In this document: positions 36,304 to 49,867 of the stretch, piece after piece
How the letters are laid out: every line of letters starts with the position of its first letter
Position numbering within the stretch: the first letter of the stretch is position 1
Assembly: GCF_030490285.1 (NCBI RefSeq)
Contig: NZ_CP129884.1
Location: forward strand, 3,224,001-3,288,000
DNA from: Methylomonas montana
GTDB taxonomy: Bacteria > Pseudomonadota > Gammaproteobacteria > Methylococcales > Methylomonadaceae
DNA length: 64,000 bases
Direction of reading: 5' to 3'
The notes under the pieces: generated by a model
What the model was told of the DNA's origin: nothing
What the model saw: the letters and a program-made list of their open reading frames with translations, nothing else
Databases searched by the model: none
Program-made: the position numbers and the translations under genes

Positions 36304-36323
36304 GGGTTACGCTACGCTAACCC
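36304..36323. repeat. Short hairpin repeat GGGTTACGC...TAACCC upstream of mtaB
   Basis: GGGTTA, eight bases, TAACCC. The same core is seen at 4463-4485. It lies in the 74-bp spacer between the SpmA-SpmB gene and mtaB, ending 22 bp before the mtaB start. Confidence 0.5.
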
Positions 36324-36345
36324 AACCTACATTGTTTTATATTTC

Positions 36346-37635
36346 ATGCAAATCCATTTAAAGACTCTGGGCTGCCGCCTCAACGAAGCCGAACTGGAAA
36401 CCTGGGCGCAAGCCTTTCAAGCCTCCGGCCACAGCATTACTCGCAACATTAATGATGCGCAATTGGTGGTACTTAACTCCTGTGCGGTAACCCAGGACGC
36501 CGTGAAAAAATCCAAGCAATCTATCCGCCGCATCCATCGAGACAATCCACAGGCCAAGCTGGTGGTCAGTGGTTGCTATGCGACATTGAACGAATCCGAA
36601 GCCGCACAATTGATGGGCGTGGATTTGATCGTCAGTAACAAGGATAAAAATCAACTGGTGGAAAAAACTCTGGCCGAATTGAACATGGACAGCATGCCGG
36701 CCATGTCGACCGAACCCGGCGAAGTGTCGCTGTTCAGCCGCGGACGGCAGAGGGCCTTCGTCAAGGTACAGGATGGCTGCCGCTACCGCTGCACCTTCTG
36801 CATCGTCACCGTCGCCCGCGGCGAAGAGCGCAGCCGCCCCATTCAGAACGTCCTCGATGAAATCAACGCGCTGCACAGCCAAGGCATTAACGAGGCCATC
36901 ATTACCGGCGTACATCTGGGCGGCTACGGCAGCGACATCGCCAGCAATTTGGTGGAATTGATTACCGAAATACTCGATAAAACCCGGATTCCGCGCCTGC
37001 GCCTCGGCTCACTGGAACCCTGGGAATTACCGGACGGTTTTTTCGAATTGTTCAAAAATCCCAGACTGATGCCGCATCTGCATCTGCCCTTGCAAAGCGG
37101 TAGCGACAGCGTGTTAAAACGCATGGCCAGACGCTGCAAGACCGAGGAATTCAGCCAGATCATCAAACTGGCCAGAACCACGATTCCACATTTCAACATC
37201 ACCACCGACATCATCGTTGGCTTTCCCGGCGAAACCGAACAGGAATGGCAGGAAAGCATTGATTACATTAGAACCATCGGCTTCAGCCACATTCATATTT
37301 TCAGCTATTCGCCGCGTGCCGGCACCGCTGCCGCTGTGTTCCCCAATCCGGTCAGCCAAGAACTCAAGAAACAGCGCAGCAAGCAATTGCATGAATTGGC
37401 GGAAACTATGAAACAGGCATTTATCGCAGAAAACATTAGTACTCAAGTCTATGTGCTATGGGAAGGACATACAGAAATACTCAGCAACGGCAATATTCGC
37501 TATTTCGGCTATACGCCGAATTATTTACGGGTTAGCTGCGATGTAACGCAGGAGATACAGCTAGAAAACAAAATTACCCTAGTTGAACTAATTAAAGCGG
37601 ATGGGGATTTTATCGGCGCGCGGTTAGCCCAATAA
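36346..37635 (+). CDS. mtaB: MtaB-type tRNA methylthiotransferase (radical SAM)
   Basis: 429 residues from ATG at 36346 (MQIHLKTLGCRLNEAELETW); longer open frame upstream is an artefact inside the previous gene. The N-terminal UPF0004 domain has three cysteines for the auxiliary cluster (TLGCRLN, NSCAVTQ, VSGCYAT). The radical SAM core has CRYRCTFC at about 145-152. A C-terminal region stands where TRAM occurs. It is expected to add methylthio to t6A37 of tRNAs reading ANN codons. The next gene is convergent mlaA, with a terminator between. Confidence 0.92.
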   Translation: MQIHLKTLGCRLNEAELETWAQAFQASGHSITRNINDAQLVVLNSCAVTQDAVKKSKQSIRRIHRDNPQAKLVVSGCYATLNESEAAQLMGVDLIVSNKDKNQLVEKTLAELNMDSMPAMSTEPGEVSLFSRGRQRAFVKVQDGCRYRCTFCIVTVARGEERSRPIQNVLDEINALHSQGINEAIITGVHLGGYGSDIASNLVELITEILDKTRIPRLRLGSLEPWELPDGFFELFKNPRLMPHLHLPLQSGSDSVLKRMARRCKTEEFSQIIKLARTTIPHFNITTDIIVGFPGETEQEWQESIDYIRTIGFSHIHIFSYSPRAGTAAAVFPNPVSQELKKQRSKQLHELAETMKQAFIAENISTQVYVLWEGHTEILSNGNIRYFGYTPNYLRVSCDVTQEIQLENKITLVELIKADGDFIGARLAQ

Positions 37636-37639
37636 AAAA

Positions 37640-37664
37640 GCCGCAAAGCAAACTGCTTTGCGGC
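37640..37664 (-). terminator. Terminator between mtaB and mlaA
   Basis: A perfect 11-bp stem GCCGCAAAGCA-AAC-TGCTTTGCGGC. On the minus strand it is followed by TTTTTTATT, so it terminates mlaA. On the plus strand the tail is CTTATC, so it could also serve as a weaker end for mtaB. Confidence 0.9.
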
Positions 37665-37688
37665 CTTATCGTAGGCTTGATAGCTCAA

Positions 37689-38471
37689 TTAATACGGATT
37701 GAGATCCAACGGACCATGGCCGCCCTCTTTCATCTCATCGAGTTTTAATACATCTTCATCCGACACATTGCCATCGTGAATCAGGTAATTACGTCTGGAA
37801 AGATAGGCATTTTTGAAGAACTCATAACGATCGAGCGCTGCTTCGCTGGCGACTTTTTCCATACCCAGCAGATCGGAACGCGCATCAATGACCTTCAATG
37901 CGCCCGGACCAACCGAGGCGGCCGCCCCGACCCAGCTCGGGTTTAGATAAATACCAGCGTAGGTGAAAGGATTCATCGCAGCATCTCCTAGCAATCCAAA
38001 TACACCACGCGGCGAACTAGGGCCGAAAAATGGCAGCACCAGATAAGGACCGGTCGGCATCCCCCAATAACCCAAGGTTTGGTCAAAGTCTTCATTGTGC
38101 TTAGGCAAATCGATCATTGTACCGACATCGATCAGACCCGCTACACCAGCCGTAGTATTCACCAAAAAGCGAGCACCATCTTGACCAGATTGAACAAATT
38201 TACCTTGCAAAACATCGTTAGTACAGACTCCGATGTCGTCGATATTACTAAAAAAATTGGTCACAGCTTGATCGGCAAAATCAGGCATCGCCCAATCGTA
38301 GCCTTTGGCAACCGGTTTCATGACATAATCATCAACACCATCGTTGAACGATTGCACACCCCTATTCCAACTTTCCCAAGGGTCTTTAGGATCGCTACCA
38401 TGGGTTGTAGCGCAACCGCTTAATACAGCCAGGAGCCCTACGATCAGCCAACCTCTTTTCCCGTCTTGCAT
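37689..38471 (-). CDS. mlaA: Outer-membrane lipoprotein MlaA (VacJ)
   Basis: 260 residues from ATG at 38471, placed 8 bases after GAGG. A lipoprotein signal peptide ends in the lipobox LSGCATT. The MlaA family core includes DPWESWNRGVQSFNDGVDDY, LVLPFFGPSSPRGVFGLLGD and the final aspartate-rich tail. It removes mislocalised phospholipids from the outer leaflet with OmpC/F and passes them to MlaC. Length is normal. No other mla gene is adjacent. Confidence 0.95.
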   Translation of the reverse strand: MQDGKRGWLIVGLLAVLSGCATTHGSDPKDPWESWNRGVQSFNDGVDDYVMKPVAKGYDWAMPDFADQAVTNFFSNIDDIGVCTNDVLQGKFVQSGQDGARFLVNTTAGVAGLIDVGTMIDLPKHNEDFDQTLGYWGMPTGPYLVLPFFGPSSPRGVFGLLGDAAMNPFTYAGIYLNPSWVGAAASVGPGALKVIDARSDLLGMEKVASEAALDRYEFFKNAYLSRRNYLIHDGNVSDEDVLKLDEMKEGGHGPLDLNPY

Positions 38472-38565
38472 AACCATCACCTCATTAATTGAATATTGTT
38501 TAAACCTATCCAAAACTCACGTAACATACCATACAATCGACTTTTCTAGCCATATCCGCAACTCA

Positions 38566-39204
38566 ATGGAAATCACCTTCAACCCCTTAGGTAATCGTTT
38601 TAGAGGTTACCTGCCAGTTATTATCGACATCGAAACTGCTGGCTTTAACGCCAAAAAAAATCCACTTTTAGAAATTGCTGCGGTCATCGTAGAGCCTGAT
38701 CAAGATGGCTTGCTACGCATCACCGAAAAACACCATAGCAATATTATTCCGTTTAAAAACTCCGAACTAGATGAAGCGGCATTAAAATTTACCGGCATCG
38801 ATCCTTATCATCCCTTCCGAATGGCTGTCGAAGAAAAGGACGCGTTAACTAAACTATTTACCCCGATTAAAGCCGCTGTCAAACGAAACGAATGCAAACG
38901 GGCGATTTTGGTCGGCCATAATCCAGCATTCGACATCAATTTTCTGAATGCTGCGATCGATAGGACCAACTATAAAAGAAGCCCATTTCACCCTTTCAGC
39001 AGCTTCGACACTGCCACACTAGGTGGCTTGGTATATGGGCAAACTGTATTAGCTAAAATTGCCCAGGCCGCTGGTTTAACTTGGGATAACGAGAAAGCGC
39101 ATTCAGCGCTTTACGATGCCGAGCAAACCGCAGAGCTATTTTGTTTAATTATCAACCGCTGGAAAAAATTAAGCGAGTCAGAATCTATAGAAATGGGGAT
39201 CTAG
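38566..39204 (+). CDS. rnt: Ribonuclease T
   Basis: 212 residues from ATG at 38566 (MEITFNPLGNRFRGYLPVII). It is a DEDDh exonuclease trimming the 3' ends of tRNA and stable RNAs. Catalytic residues are visible as VIIDIETAGFN (Asp21, Glu23), HNPAFDINFLN and AHSALYDAEQTA. Its promoter region is divergent from mlaA. It ends 100 bp before the convergent rrn terminator. Confidence 0.95.
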   Translation: MEITFNPLGNRFRGYLPVIIDIETAGFNAKKNPLLEIAAVIVEPDQDGLLRITEKHHSNIIPFKNSELDEAALKFTGIDPYHPFRMAVEEKDALTKLFTPIKAAVKRNECKRAILVGHNPAFDINFLNAAIDRTNYKRSPFHPFSSFDTATLGGLVYGQTVLAKIAQAAGLTWDNEKAHSALYDAEQTAELFCLIINRWKKLSESESIEMGI

Positions 39205-39303
39205 AACACAAAAACTGAATGTCAAAGAACGACATTCAATTATCAATTTCTGATTGAAATTTGAAGCTCTTTCAGCAAGCTGCACCGCCATTAGAGCAAA
39301 AAA

Positions 39304-39331
39304 AAAGCCCAGCTATCACTAGCTGGGCTTT
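39304..39331 (-). terminator. Terminator of the rRNA operon
   Basis: An 11-bp perfect stem AAAGCCCAGCT-6 nt-AGCTGGGCTTT, followed on the minus strand by a run of nine T. It lies 10 bp beyond the 3' end of 5S rRNA. Confidence 0.95.
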
Positions 39332-39341
39332 AGTGTTAAGA

Positions 39342-39459
39342 GCTTGGCGATGACCTACTTTCACATGGCAACCTGCCACACTATCATCGGCGCTAAGCGG
39401 TTTCACTTCCGAGTTCGGGATGGGATCGGGTGGTTCACGCTCGCTATGTTCACCAAGCA
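39342..39459 (-). rRNA. rrf: 5S ribosomal RNA
   Basis: About 118 nt on the minus strand, beginning TGCTTGGTGAACATAGCGAG and ending near GTCATCGCCAAGCT. The conserved CCGAACTCGGAAGTGAAACC is present. The ends pair (TGCTTGG with CCAAGC). Between 5S and 23S lies a 220-bp spacer without a gene. Confidence 0.95.
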
Positions 39460-39679
39460 AACTGGTTGGGCTGGATGGTTATCCAACCGTCATGCAACAG
39501 GTTAGGTTTAGCCTCATTGGGCTTTGTGCCTTTAGGCTTTTCGCGCGCACGTTCACTTTTGAGGGGTGTTCGCTGCGGCTTTTGCCTTTGACCTGTCTTT
39601 CATGGAAATCTGTATCGAGTTTGTCGTTCTCAGTTGCTTATCAGCTGGTCAACTGCTACCCAAACGCATTGGGTGTTAT

Positions 39680-42574
<2,895 letters not shown>

Positions 42575-42803
42575 ATATAACCCGAATACGTCTGCTTTCA
42601 CTCGGCCTTGGAGGTTAATCCTGAGCTTTACTAGGCTTTCTATTTAAGTTATTTGTCAGCTGACATTTTCGCTGATTTTTTCTGCTTGAGAACGACATGC
42701 CGTTTACTTCTTGTCTTTATCTTTCGATAATGACGCGTTATAAACCGCAACTCGTTTCAGTTTCGATCATTGCTGATCGTTACTATAGTTACAGATTTCC
42801 ATA

Positions 42804-42834
42804 TTGTTAAAGAGCTATTGGTACGAATACCAAT
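42804..42834 (-). promoter_or_regulatory. Spacer boxB-boxA antitermination site upstream of 23S
   Basis: On the minus strand a hairpin ATTGGTA-TTCG-TACCAAT (UUCG tetraloop) is followed by AG and the boxA sequence GCTCTTTAACAA. This matches the Nus-factor antitermination signal found between tRNA and 23S in rrn operons. Confidence 0.85.
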
Positions 42835-42945
42835 GCTATAAAGTCTTTATCTTTACCTTAAAGATAAAACCCTATAGCGCTGATGTTCTGACACCTCTCA
42901 TCGACGACACTTTTCACACTCACCGCTCAACCGATGTTGGCTTGA

Positions 42946-43021
42946 TGGTGGAGCCAGGGAGGATCGAACTCCCGACCTCCTGCGTGCAAGGCAGGCGCTC
43001 TCCCAGCTGAGCTATGGCCCC
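42946..43021 (-). tRNA. tRNA-Ala (anticodon TGC)
   Basis: 76 nt including encoded CCA. It begins GGGGCCATAGCTCAGCTGGG, with anticodon loop CTTGCAC and T-arm GTTCGATCC. It lies in the 16S-23S spacer. Confidence 0.97.
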
Positions 43022-43056
43022 GAATAGACTAAAGACTTTCGCCTTTTTTCGTTAGT

Positions 43057-43133
<77 letters not shown>

Positions 43134-43194
43134 AGGTGCGTCTTTCAATCGAAATAATTTGTTGTGAGTACGTATGACAGTTGCTCTGTCTTTG

Positions 43195-44728
<1,534 letters not shown>

Positions 44729-44879
44729 AATTTTAACTTGTTACTAAATAAGATTAGTAACCAATCTTGGCTCGACTACAGAACATCTTTTCTTGCGAAT
44801 TGACGTGGTTTTCTGTGTCGACTATTTCTATACAGAACATAGCCATCACACATACCCACACAAATTATTTCGATTTAGT

Positions 44880-44908
44880 TTGTTAAAGAGCCAGGGCATT
44901 TCGCCCTG
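44880..44908 (-). promoter_or_regulatory. Leader boxB-boxA antitermination site upstream of 16S
   Basis: On the minus strand a hairpin CAGGGC-GAAAT-GCCCTG is followed directly by GCTCTTTAACAA. This is the canonical rrn leader order boxB then boxA. It lies about 150 bp before 16S and about 10 bp after the expected P2 start. Confidence 0.85.
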
Positions 44909-44920
44909 TTGAGCCGACAT

Positions 44921-44948
44921 ATTCTACAGCGTTTTCAGTGTTTGTCAA
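44921..44948 (-). promoter_or_regulatory. rRNA operon promoter P2
   Basis: -35 TTGACA and -10 TAGAAT on the minus strand with a 16-bp spacer. The consensus -35 and location just upstream of boxB-boxA fit the second of the tandem rrn promoters. Confidence 0.8.
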
Positions 44949-45079
44949 ATTTATTTTTAAGTCATTTCAAAAAACCGAAACACCAAAAAACAAAACCAAC
45001 CTAAACACCACCAACCCACCGAACCCAGTCGACCGCTTCACCGTCAAAACCAACCTGCCTGAGCAGTGAAGAGCCGCTC

Positions 45080-45107
45080 ATTATACATCCCACTCACACC
45101 AAGTCAA
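45080..45107 (-). promoter_or_regulatory. rRNA operon promoter P1
   Basis: -35 TTGACT and consensus -10 TATAAT on the minus strand with a 16-bp spacer, followed by the GC-rich discriminator GAGCGGC usual for stringently controlled rrn promoters. An AT-rich stretch upstream (ATAGAATTAATGC) could act as an UP element. P1 and P2 are about 160 bp apart. Confidence 0.88.
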
Positions 45108-45120
45108 GCATTAATTCTAT

Positions 45121-45151
45121 CCGCGCGAACTTCACGCCTTTCGTGAGCGCG
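45121..45151 (-). terminator. Hairpin after fcl, directly upstream of rrn P1
   Basis: On the minus strand CCGCGC-TCACG, loop AAAGG, CGTGA, then a 5-base bulge and GCGCGG. It is stable but without a U tract. It follows the fcl stop by about 15 bp and would separate the gmd-fcl transcript from the rRNA operon. Confidence 0.55.
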
Positions 45152-45165
45152 GATGTAACGCCAGC

Positions 45166-46140
45166 TTATTGCTGTTTAAACTGGCCCTGATGTTCGACAA
45201 ACCATTGATATGTCCGCGCAAGCCCATCTTTCAACCCGATTTTTGGCTGCCACCCCAGAGACTTGAGCTTTGATATATTCATGAGTTTTCGTGGAGTACC
45301 ATCCGGTTTACTGCTATCCCAACTAATTTGCCCTTGATAACCGACAACACATTGAATAGTCTTAGCTAATTCTCGAACGGTTACATCGTCGCCCGTTCCT
45401 ACATTTAGATGCGACAACATGGGTGTAGTACAAGATTGATACTGTTCTTTATCCAGAGCCATCACATGCAGACAAGCCGCAGCCATGTCATCGACATGCA
45501 GAAACTCGCGCATGGCATTACCGGTTCCCCACACGCTGACGGTTGCCAAATCACTGACCTTGGCATCGTAAAACTTTCTGATCAACGCCGGGATAACGTG
45601 ACTGTTTTCTAAATGAAAATTATCGTTTTCTCCATACAAATTGGTCGGCATCACCGAGCGATAATCCGTGCCATATTGCCGATTATAGGATTCGCACAAC
45701 TTGATTCCGGTAATCTTGGCTATTGCATATGGCTCGTTAGTGGACTCCAAAATACCCGTCAACAACGCCTCTTCCGCCATCGGCTGTTCGGCGAACTTCG
45801 GATAAATACAAGAACTACCCAAAAACAAAAGCTGTTTACAACCAATCTGCCATGCTTGATGAACCACATTGGCTTCCATCATCAGGTTTTGATAGATAAA
45901 TTCGGCGGGATATTCATTGTTGGCATGAATACCGCCTACTTTGGCAGCAGCAAGAATTACCTGATTCGGACGCTCCTGCTCCATGAATTGCCTTACAGCC
46001 ACTTGGTCAGTCAAATCTAATTCGGCATGGGCACGGACCACAATGTTTTGATAACCGGCTTCAATCAATTGCCGATAAATCGCCGAACCAACCATACCCC
46101 GATGGCCTGCCAGATAAATTTTATCTTGCTTATCGATCAT
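45166..46140 (-). CDS. fcl: GDP-L-fucose synthase
   Basis: 324 residues. It converts GDP-4-keto-6-deoxymannose to GDP-L-fucose by epimerisation and NADPH reduction. It is an SDR-family fold with the nucleotide-binding [11 protein letters not shown] at about 12-22, the catalytic SSCIYP and YAIAK (Tyr-x3-Lys). It lies 4 bp after gmd, whose product it uses. It feeds fucose or colitose-like sugars to lipopolysaccharide or exopolysaccharide. Confidence 0.95.
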   Translation of the reverse strand: MIDKQDKIYLAGHRGMVGSAIYRQLIEAGYQNIVVRAHAELDLTDQVAVRQFMEQERPNQVILAAAKVGGIHANNEYPAEFIYQNLMMEANVVHQAWQIGCKQLLFLGSSCIYPKFAEQPMAEEALLTGILESTNEPYAIAKITGIKLCESYNRQYGTDYRSVMPTNLYGENDNFHLENSHVIPALIRKFYDAKVSDLATVSVWGTGNAMREFLHVDDMAAACLHVMALDKEQYQSCTTPMLSHLNVGTGDDVTVRELAKTIQCVVGYQGQISWDSSKPDGTPRKLMNISKLKSLGWQPKIGLKDGLARTYQWFVEHQGQFKQQ

Positions 46141-46144
46141 GCTG

Positions 46145-47266
46145 TTACTCCCGACTGACCGCCACGTTGTAACCTTGTTTTTTCAGCAAAGCATGTTTCT
46201 GCGCTTGTTCAAGATCGTAAGCAACCATTTCGGCCACCATTTCCTGCAAGGTAATCTGCGGCACCCAACCTAATTTGTTTTTAGCATTGCTCGGATCCCC
46301 CAACAAGGTCTCCACTTCGGCAGGTCTAAAATAGCGCGGATCAATGGCGACAATATTTTGACCGACCGACATACTGGGTGCCTTGTCGCCTGCAATTGCG
46401 TCTACGTAGCCTTTTTCCTCAACACCCGAACCTTCCCAGCGAATGCTCACCCCAAGCTCTTCAGCTGACATTTCGATAAACTGCCTTACCGAATACTGTA
46501 CACCGGTAGCAATGACAAAATCCTCCGGCTTTTCTTGTTGCAGCATCATCCATTGCATGCGCACATAATCCTTGGCATGCCCCCAATCCCTGAGCGAATC
46601 CATATTACCCATGTAAAGACATTTATCCAAACCGATAGCGATATTACTTAGTCCGCGAGTGATTTTACGTGTTACGAAAGTTTCGCCTCGGCGCGGCGAT
46701 TCGTGATTGAACAAAATACCGTTACACGCATACATCCCATACGCTTCACGATAATTAACGGTGATCCAATAAGCGTAAAGCTTGGCGACCGCGTAGGGCG
46801 AGCGAGGATAAAACGGCGTAGTCTCTTTTTGCGGGATTTCTTGAACTAAGCCATACAACTCCGAAGTCGACGCCTGGTAAAAACGTGTGGTTTTTTCCAT
46901 ACCGAGAAAACGAATGGCCTCCAAAAGCCGTAATGTACCCATGGCATCAACGTCTGCGGTATATTCCGGGGATTCGAACGATACAGCAACATGGCTCATC
47001 GCACCCAAGTTGTAGACTTCATCCGGACGGATTTCGCTGAGAATACGGGTCAGATTTGAACTATCGGTCAAATCGCCATAATGCAGAAAAAACTGCGGAT
47101 CCTTGATATGCGGGTCTTGATAGATATGATCAACGCGCTCGGTATTAAATAAGGACGAACGCCGTTTGATGCCATGTACTTCATAGCCTTTTTCCAATAG
47201 GAATTCCGCAAGATACGATCCATCTTGGCCGGTTATCCCTGTGATCAACGCTTTCTTTCTGCTCAT
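46145..47266 (-). CDS. gmd: GDP-mannose 4,6-dehydratase
   Basis: 373 residues. It makes GDP-4-keto-6-deoxy-D-mannose, the first step to GDP-fucose. Its N-terminus [20 protein letters not shown] binds NADP, and [10 protein letters not shown] and [12 protein letters not shown] carry the catalytic Thr/Ser, Tyr and Lys. It is first of the gmd-fcl pair and is itself preceded by the exosortase gene on the same strand (85-bp gap). Confidence 0.97.
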   Translation of the reverse strand: MSRKKALITGITGQDGSYLAEFLLEKGYEVHGIKRRSSLFNTERVDHIYQDPHIKDPQFFLHYGDLTDSSNLTRILSEIRPDEVYNLGAMSHVAVSFESPEYTADVDAMGTLRLLEAIRFLGMEKTTRFYQASTSELYGLVQEIPQKETTPFYPRSPYAVAKLYAYWITVNYREAYGMYACNGILFNHESPRRGETFVTRKITRGLSNIAIGLDKCLYMGNMDSLRDWGHAKDYVRMQWMMLQQEKPEDFVIATGVQYSVRQFIEMSAEELGVSIRWEGSGVEEKGYVDAIAGDKAPSMSVGQNIVAIDPRYFRPAEVETLLGDPSNAKNKLGWVPQITLQEMVAEMVAYDLEQAQKHALLKKQGYNVAVSRE

Positions 47267-47351
47267 TATCGCTCCGTTTCTATTGAGTTACATTCAACAC
47301 AAAATCTATTAAACATCGGTAAACAATCAATTGCGCCGACATCATATTCCG

Positions 47352-48959
47352 CTAACCGGGTACCACCGAATATCCGACCGGAACAATGGTTTTACCCGGT
47401 AAATATGCCGGCAGCTCCGGTAGAAAATCTTTCAAGAATACCTGCAAGCGCCGGTCGGCAACGGTAATATCTTCAACCTTATCAACTGGCGTAACTAGCC
47501 TAATCAATGCACCATCAGTACGATTCATGGCAATGGCATCGTAAAACAAATACCATTTCACCATATATTCATTGGTGATCATCCGGCCACGCTGCTGAAA
47601 CCAAAAATACACCAACTGCCGGCTTTCGCCTTTCTGGATAATCGCCCGATTGACACGCAACGCCTGACCTTCCAATTGCATATCAGGGAACTCGCGCTGC
47701 TCGAAACTAGTGATCTGCCAACCGTCCCCAGGAATACAACTACGCGGCGAATGCACAACTGCGCCTTTACGTTGCGACTGGTAATACGCACTGTAAAAAT
47801 TAACATTACTATGAGTTTCTGACTGTGTGAAATTGACAATCACATAATCGGTCAATTTCAGTTCATCCAAATAGTATTGCGTCAGATAATCATTGCGCCC
47901 CTGCCAACTACCCAGGTGGGTAGGAAAATTCAAAAAGGCCTTGCGCTCGGGCACAATATCCTCCCGCCCTTTAAAAATCTCGGAAGCGCCGGCGCCGAAA
48001 CCAAGCAGAAGCAATACCGCAAACACGGATTTATTCAAAATCGCCGCAGGGACATCACGCGACACGGGATGACTCCATTCTTCAGGAATCTGCACCAACT
48101 CGCTCATCGCCAGCTTCCGGCCGCCGATCCAGCTGAAAATCCACATTTCAACAAACAGCAGCACCATACACAACAGGAAAACTGCCCATCCTTCGAAATC
48201 GTGCAGGAAGCCTTCCGCCATCTCGGTGCCCCAATTATCGACCAGCACACCGATCACGCCGATCCGAAAACTATTCATGAAAATAGTCAGCGGCATAGAC
48301 GATAAGAAAATCAACAACTTCTGCCAGAACGGTCCTTTAAACAAATAGGCGCACAAAAACGCCAAACTAGCCAATGGAAACAGGTAGCGCAAACCGCTGC
48401 AAGCATCGACCACCTGTAATTTGTAGTTACCCAAATCGATAACATTGCCTTCCAGGTAAACCATGATGTCGCAAGCTCGGATAAACTCCACTCCCAGCCA
48501 GGACGAAATCAATTGCAGTTTTGAAGAAAGATTATTCAATATGAACGACGGGAAAGGCACCATGAAGATCAAAAACAACAAGGGAATCGCCCCGACCCGC
48601 AAACCGTGCATACCAAATGCGCTGGCAAACAGACCTGTTAAAACGATCAAAAAGGCATATTGCTCCATGGTTTTTATCGTTGCCAATCCACCTAAAACGA
48701 ATAATATCAGCCCCAAACCGACAATCGCCAAACCGGGAAGCGAAGCCTTAAATCCCGGCACCAAAGCCAATTCGCCACGGCGCATCCATAACAGATAGGC
48801 TGTAATAATGGGTATGAAAAAGCCATGGCTATATTCCTCGACATTGGTCCATGTCGTCGCCATTTCTACCAGACTATCTCTGAATACCACACATAGCAGC
48901 ACTAAGGCCGCGCCCCATAAAGACCAGATGCCGGTCGCTTTCGTATTCTCTGTATTCAT
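47352..48959 (-). CDS. Exosortase fused to an EpsI domain
   Basis: 535 residues from ATG at 48959; longer open frame upstream has no typical start. The N-terminal part (about 1-310) is an eight-helix exosortase with the catalytic Cys in VVDACSGLRYL (about 186), Arg in MNSFRIG (about 231) and His in HDFEGW (about 250). The C-terminal part (about 330-535) is an EpsI/DUF3485 domain with SPRSCIPGDGWQI. Such fusions occur in the XrtD-like type. Exosortases process and export PEP-CTERM-type proteins and are tied to exopolysaccharide genes. gmd-fcl follow. One PEP-CTERM protein is encoded at 61356. The stretch 48960-49160 holds no gene. Confidence 0.9.
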   Translation of the reverse strand: MNTENTKATGIWSLWGAALVLLCVVFRDSLVEMATTWTNVEEYSHGFFIPIITAYLLWMRRGELALVPGFKASLPGLAIVGLGLILFVLGGLATIKTMEQYAFLIVLTGLFASAFGMHGLRVGAIPLLFLIFMVPFPSFILNNLSSKLQLISSWLGVEFIRACDIMVYLEGNVIDLGNYKLQVVDACSGLRYLFPLASLAFLCAYLFKGPFWQKLLIFLSSMPLTIFMNSFRIGVIGVLVDNWGTEMAEGFLHDFEGWAVFLLCMVLLFVEMWIFSWIGGRKLAMSELVQIPEEWSHPVSRDVPAAILNKSVFAVLLLLGFGAGASEIFKGREDIVPERKAFLNFPTHLGSWQGRNDYLTQYYLDELKLTDYVIVNFTQSETHSNVNFYSAYYQSQRKGAVVHSPRSCIPGDGWQITSFEQREFPDMQLEGQALRVNRAIIQKGESRQLVYFWFQQRGRMITNEYMVKWYLFYDAIAMNRTDGALIRLVTPVDKVEDITVADRRLQVFLKDFLPELPAYLPGKTIVPVGYSVVPG

Positions 48960-49160
48960 TCCGTGTCGAAAATAAGAATTGATGATTAAAATTTGCCCTA
49001 TGCCATCGGGCCTTTTACCCTGTGTCGATACATTACCCAATCTCTTGCACTTTCCTCGACCGGCCGATTTTAATCGTATTAAAACCAATCGGCCTGCCGA
49101 GCATATCTAAACCATTATCCCTAGCCTATATGAAAGTCAGGTTACACAAACCCATCTAAC

Positions 49161-49688
49161 CTAAGCGTCGGGATCGACCGTAAAAATCGGATTGCTTTTA
49201 TCTTCTTCATTCAATTTAGCTTTCTCTTCCGGATAAATATGCCAAAAAGACTGATCGATAGCCCCGTCGGTATAGCTGTTTTTGCGATCATGGGTAAACG
49301 GGCACCACCAGTTTTCCACCACTTTCACCAAATAAGCATGCCATTCGAACAAACCGACACTAACAGGACAATACCAGGTGCAATTCAAAATCCAGAATAA
49401 TTTCGATTGCGCCATGCTGAATTTAAACGATCCGTCCATGGTAATTTGATTTTTCAAGTCATAACGATGACTGGCCCTGGCCGGCAGAAAATCGCCCCAA
49501 GTTTTGACGTTCTGGGCGCCGACCAATTTCAGACTGAAATAAGTCAAATAAGCGCTGGTAATCACAAACGGCAAGGTCAAAATCGGCAAATAGATAAACA
49601 GCAAGCCGATAGCTCTCGATATAACCGGCATCTGTTTATGATGACAGCCAATATTGACGCGGTCTGCACAAGATTCGCAGGCTTTCAT
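49161..49688 (-). CDS. Uncharacterised Cys/Trp-rich membrane protein coupled to a metal-binding mini-protein
   Basis: 175 residues. A cysteine/histidine cluster opens the protein (KACESCADRVNIGCHHKQ). One or two membrane helices follow (about 27-58). The periplasmic or cytoplasmic part is rich in Trp and Cys: LFWILNCTWYCPVSVGLFEW and VENWWCPFTHDRKN. A charged tail ends the protein. Its ATG overlaps the stop of the upstream metal-binding mini-protein by 4 bp (ATGA), and the Shine-Dalgarno GAGGAGA lies within that gene. I do not recognise a family. The coupling suggests a metal- or redox-related role; this is inference. Confidence 0.7.
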   Translation of the reverse strand: MKACESCADRVNIGCHHKQMPVISRAIGLLFIYLPILTLPFVITSAYLTYFSLKLVGAQNVKTWGDFLPARASHRYDLKNQITMDGSFKFSMAQSKLFWILNCTWYCPVSVGLFEWHAYLVKVVENWWCPFTHDRKNSYTDGAIDQSFWHIYPEEKAKLNEEDKSNPIFTVDPDA

Positions 49689-49858
49689 GTTGGTTTCTCC
49701 TCTGGAGTCGTTATTATTATTTGCTCGCTATTGAGCAGTTGAAAAATGCTACGACAACCTTCGCAGCAGAATTTTTTTTGGCCTGACGTGGTATTGAGCT
49801 CAAAACCGGCAATAAATACCGGTTGCCCACATAGACCGCACTTCGGCTTGCTTTCCAC
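49685..49858 (-). CDS. Second stand-alone P-type-ATPase metal-binding domain mini-protein (GTG start)
   Basis: 57 residues starting with GTG at 49858, preceded by AAGGA at good distance. The protein reads ESKPKCGLCGQPVFIAGFEL, then CCEGCRSIFQLL after about 10 residues. It shares the spacing CxxC ... FCCEGC with the mini-protein at 729-914 (CDLC ... FCCEGCKGIYQML). The stop overlaps the start of the 175-residue membrane protein (ATGA). It begins about 10 bp after the rlmI stop on the same strand. It is easily missed because of the GTG start and short length. Confidence 0.75.
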   Translation of the reverse strand: MESKPKCGLCGQPVFIAGFELNTTSGQKKFCCEGCRSIFQLLNSEQIIITTPEEKPT

Positions 49859-49867
49859 CCGGTTTCC

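Noticed and set aside
35974..36345. Longer start for mtaB
   Set aside because: The extra residues lie inside the SpmA-SpmB gene in another frame and are unlike the family; ATG 36346 gives the standard N-terminus.
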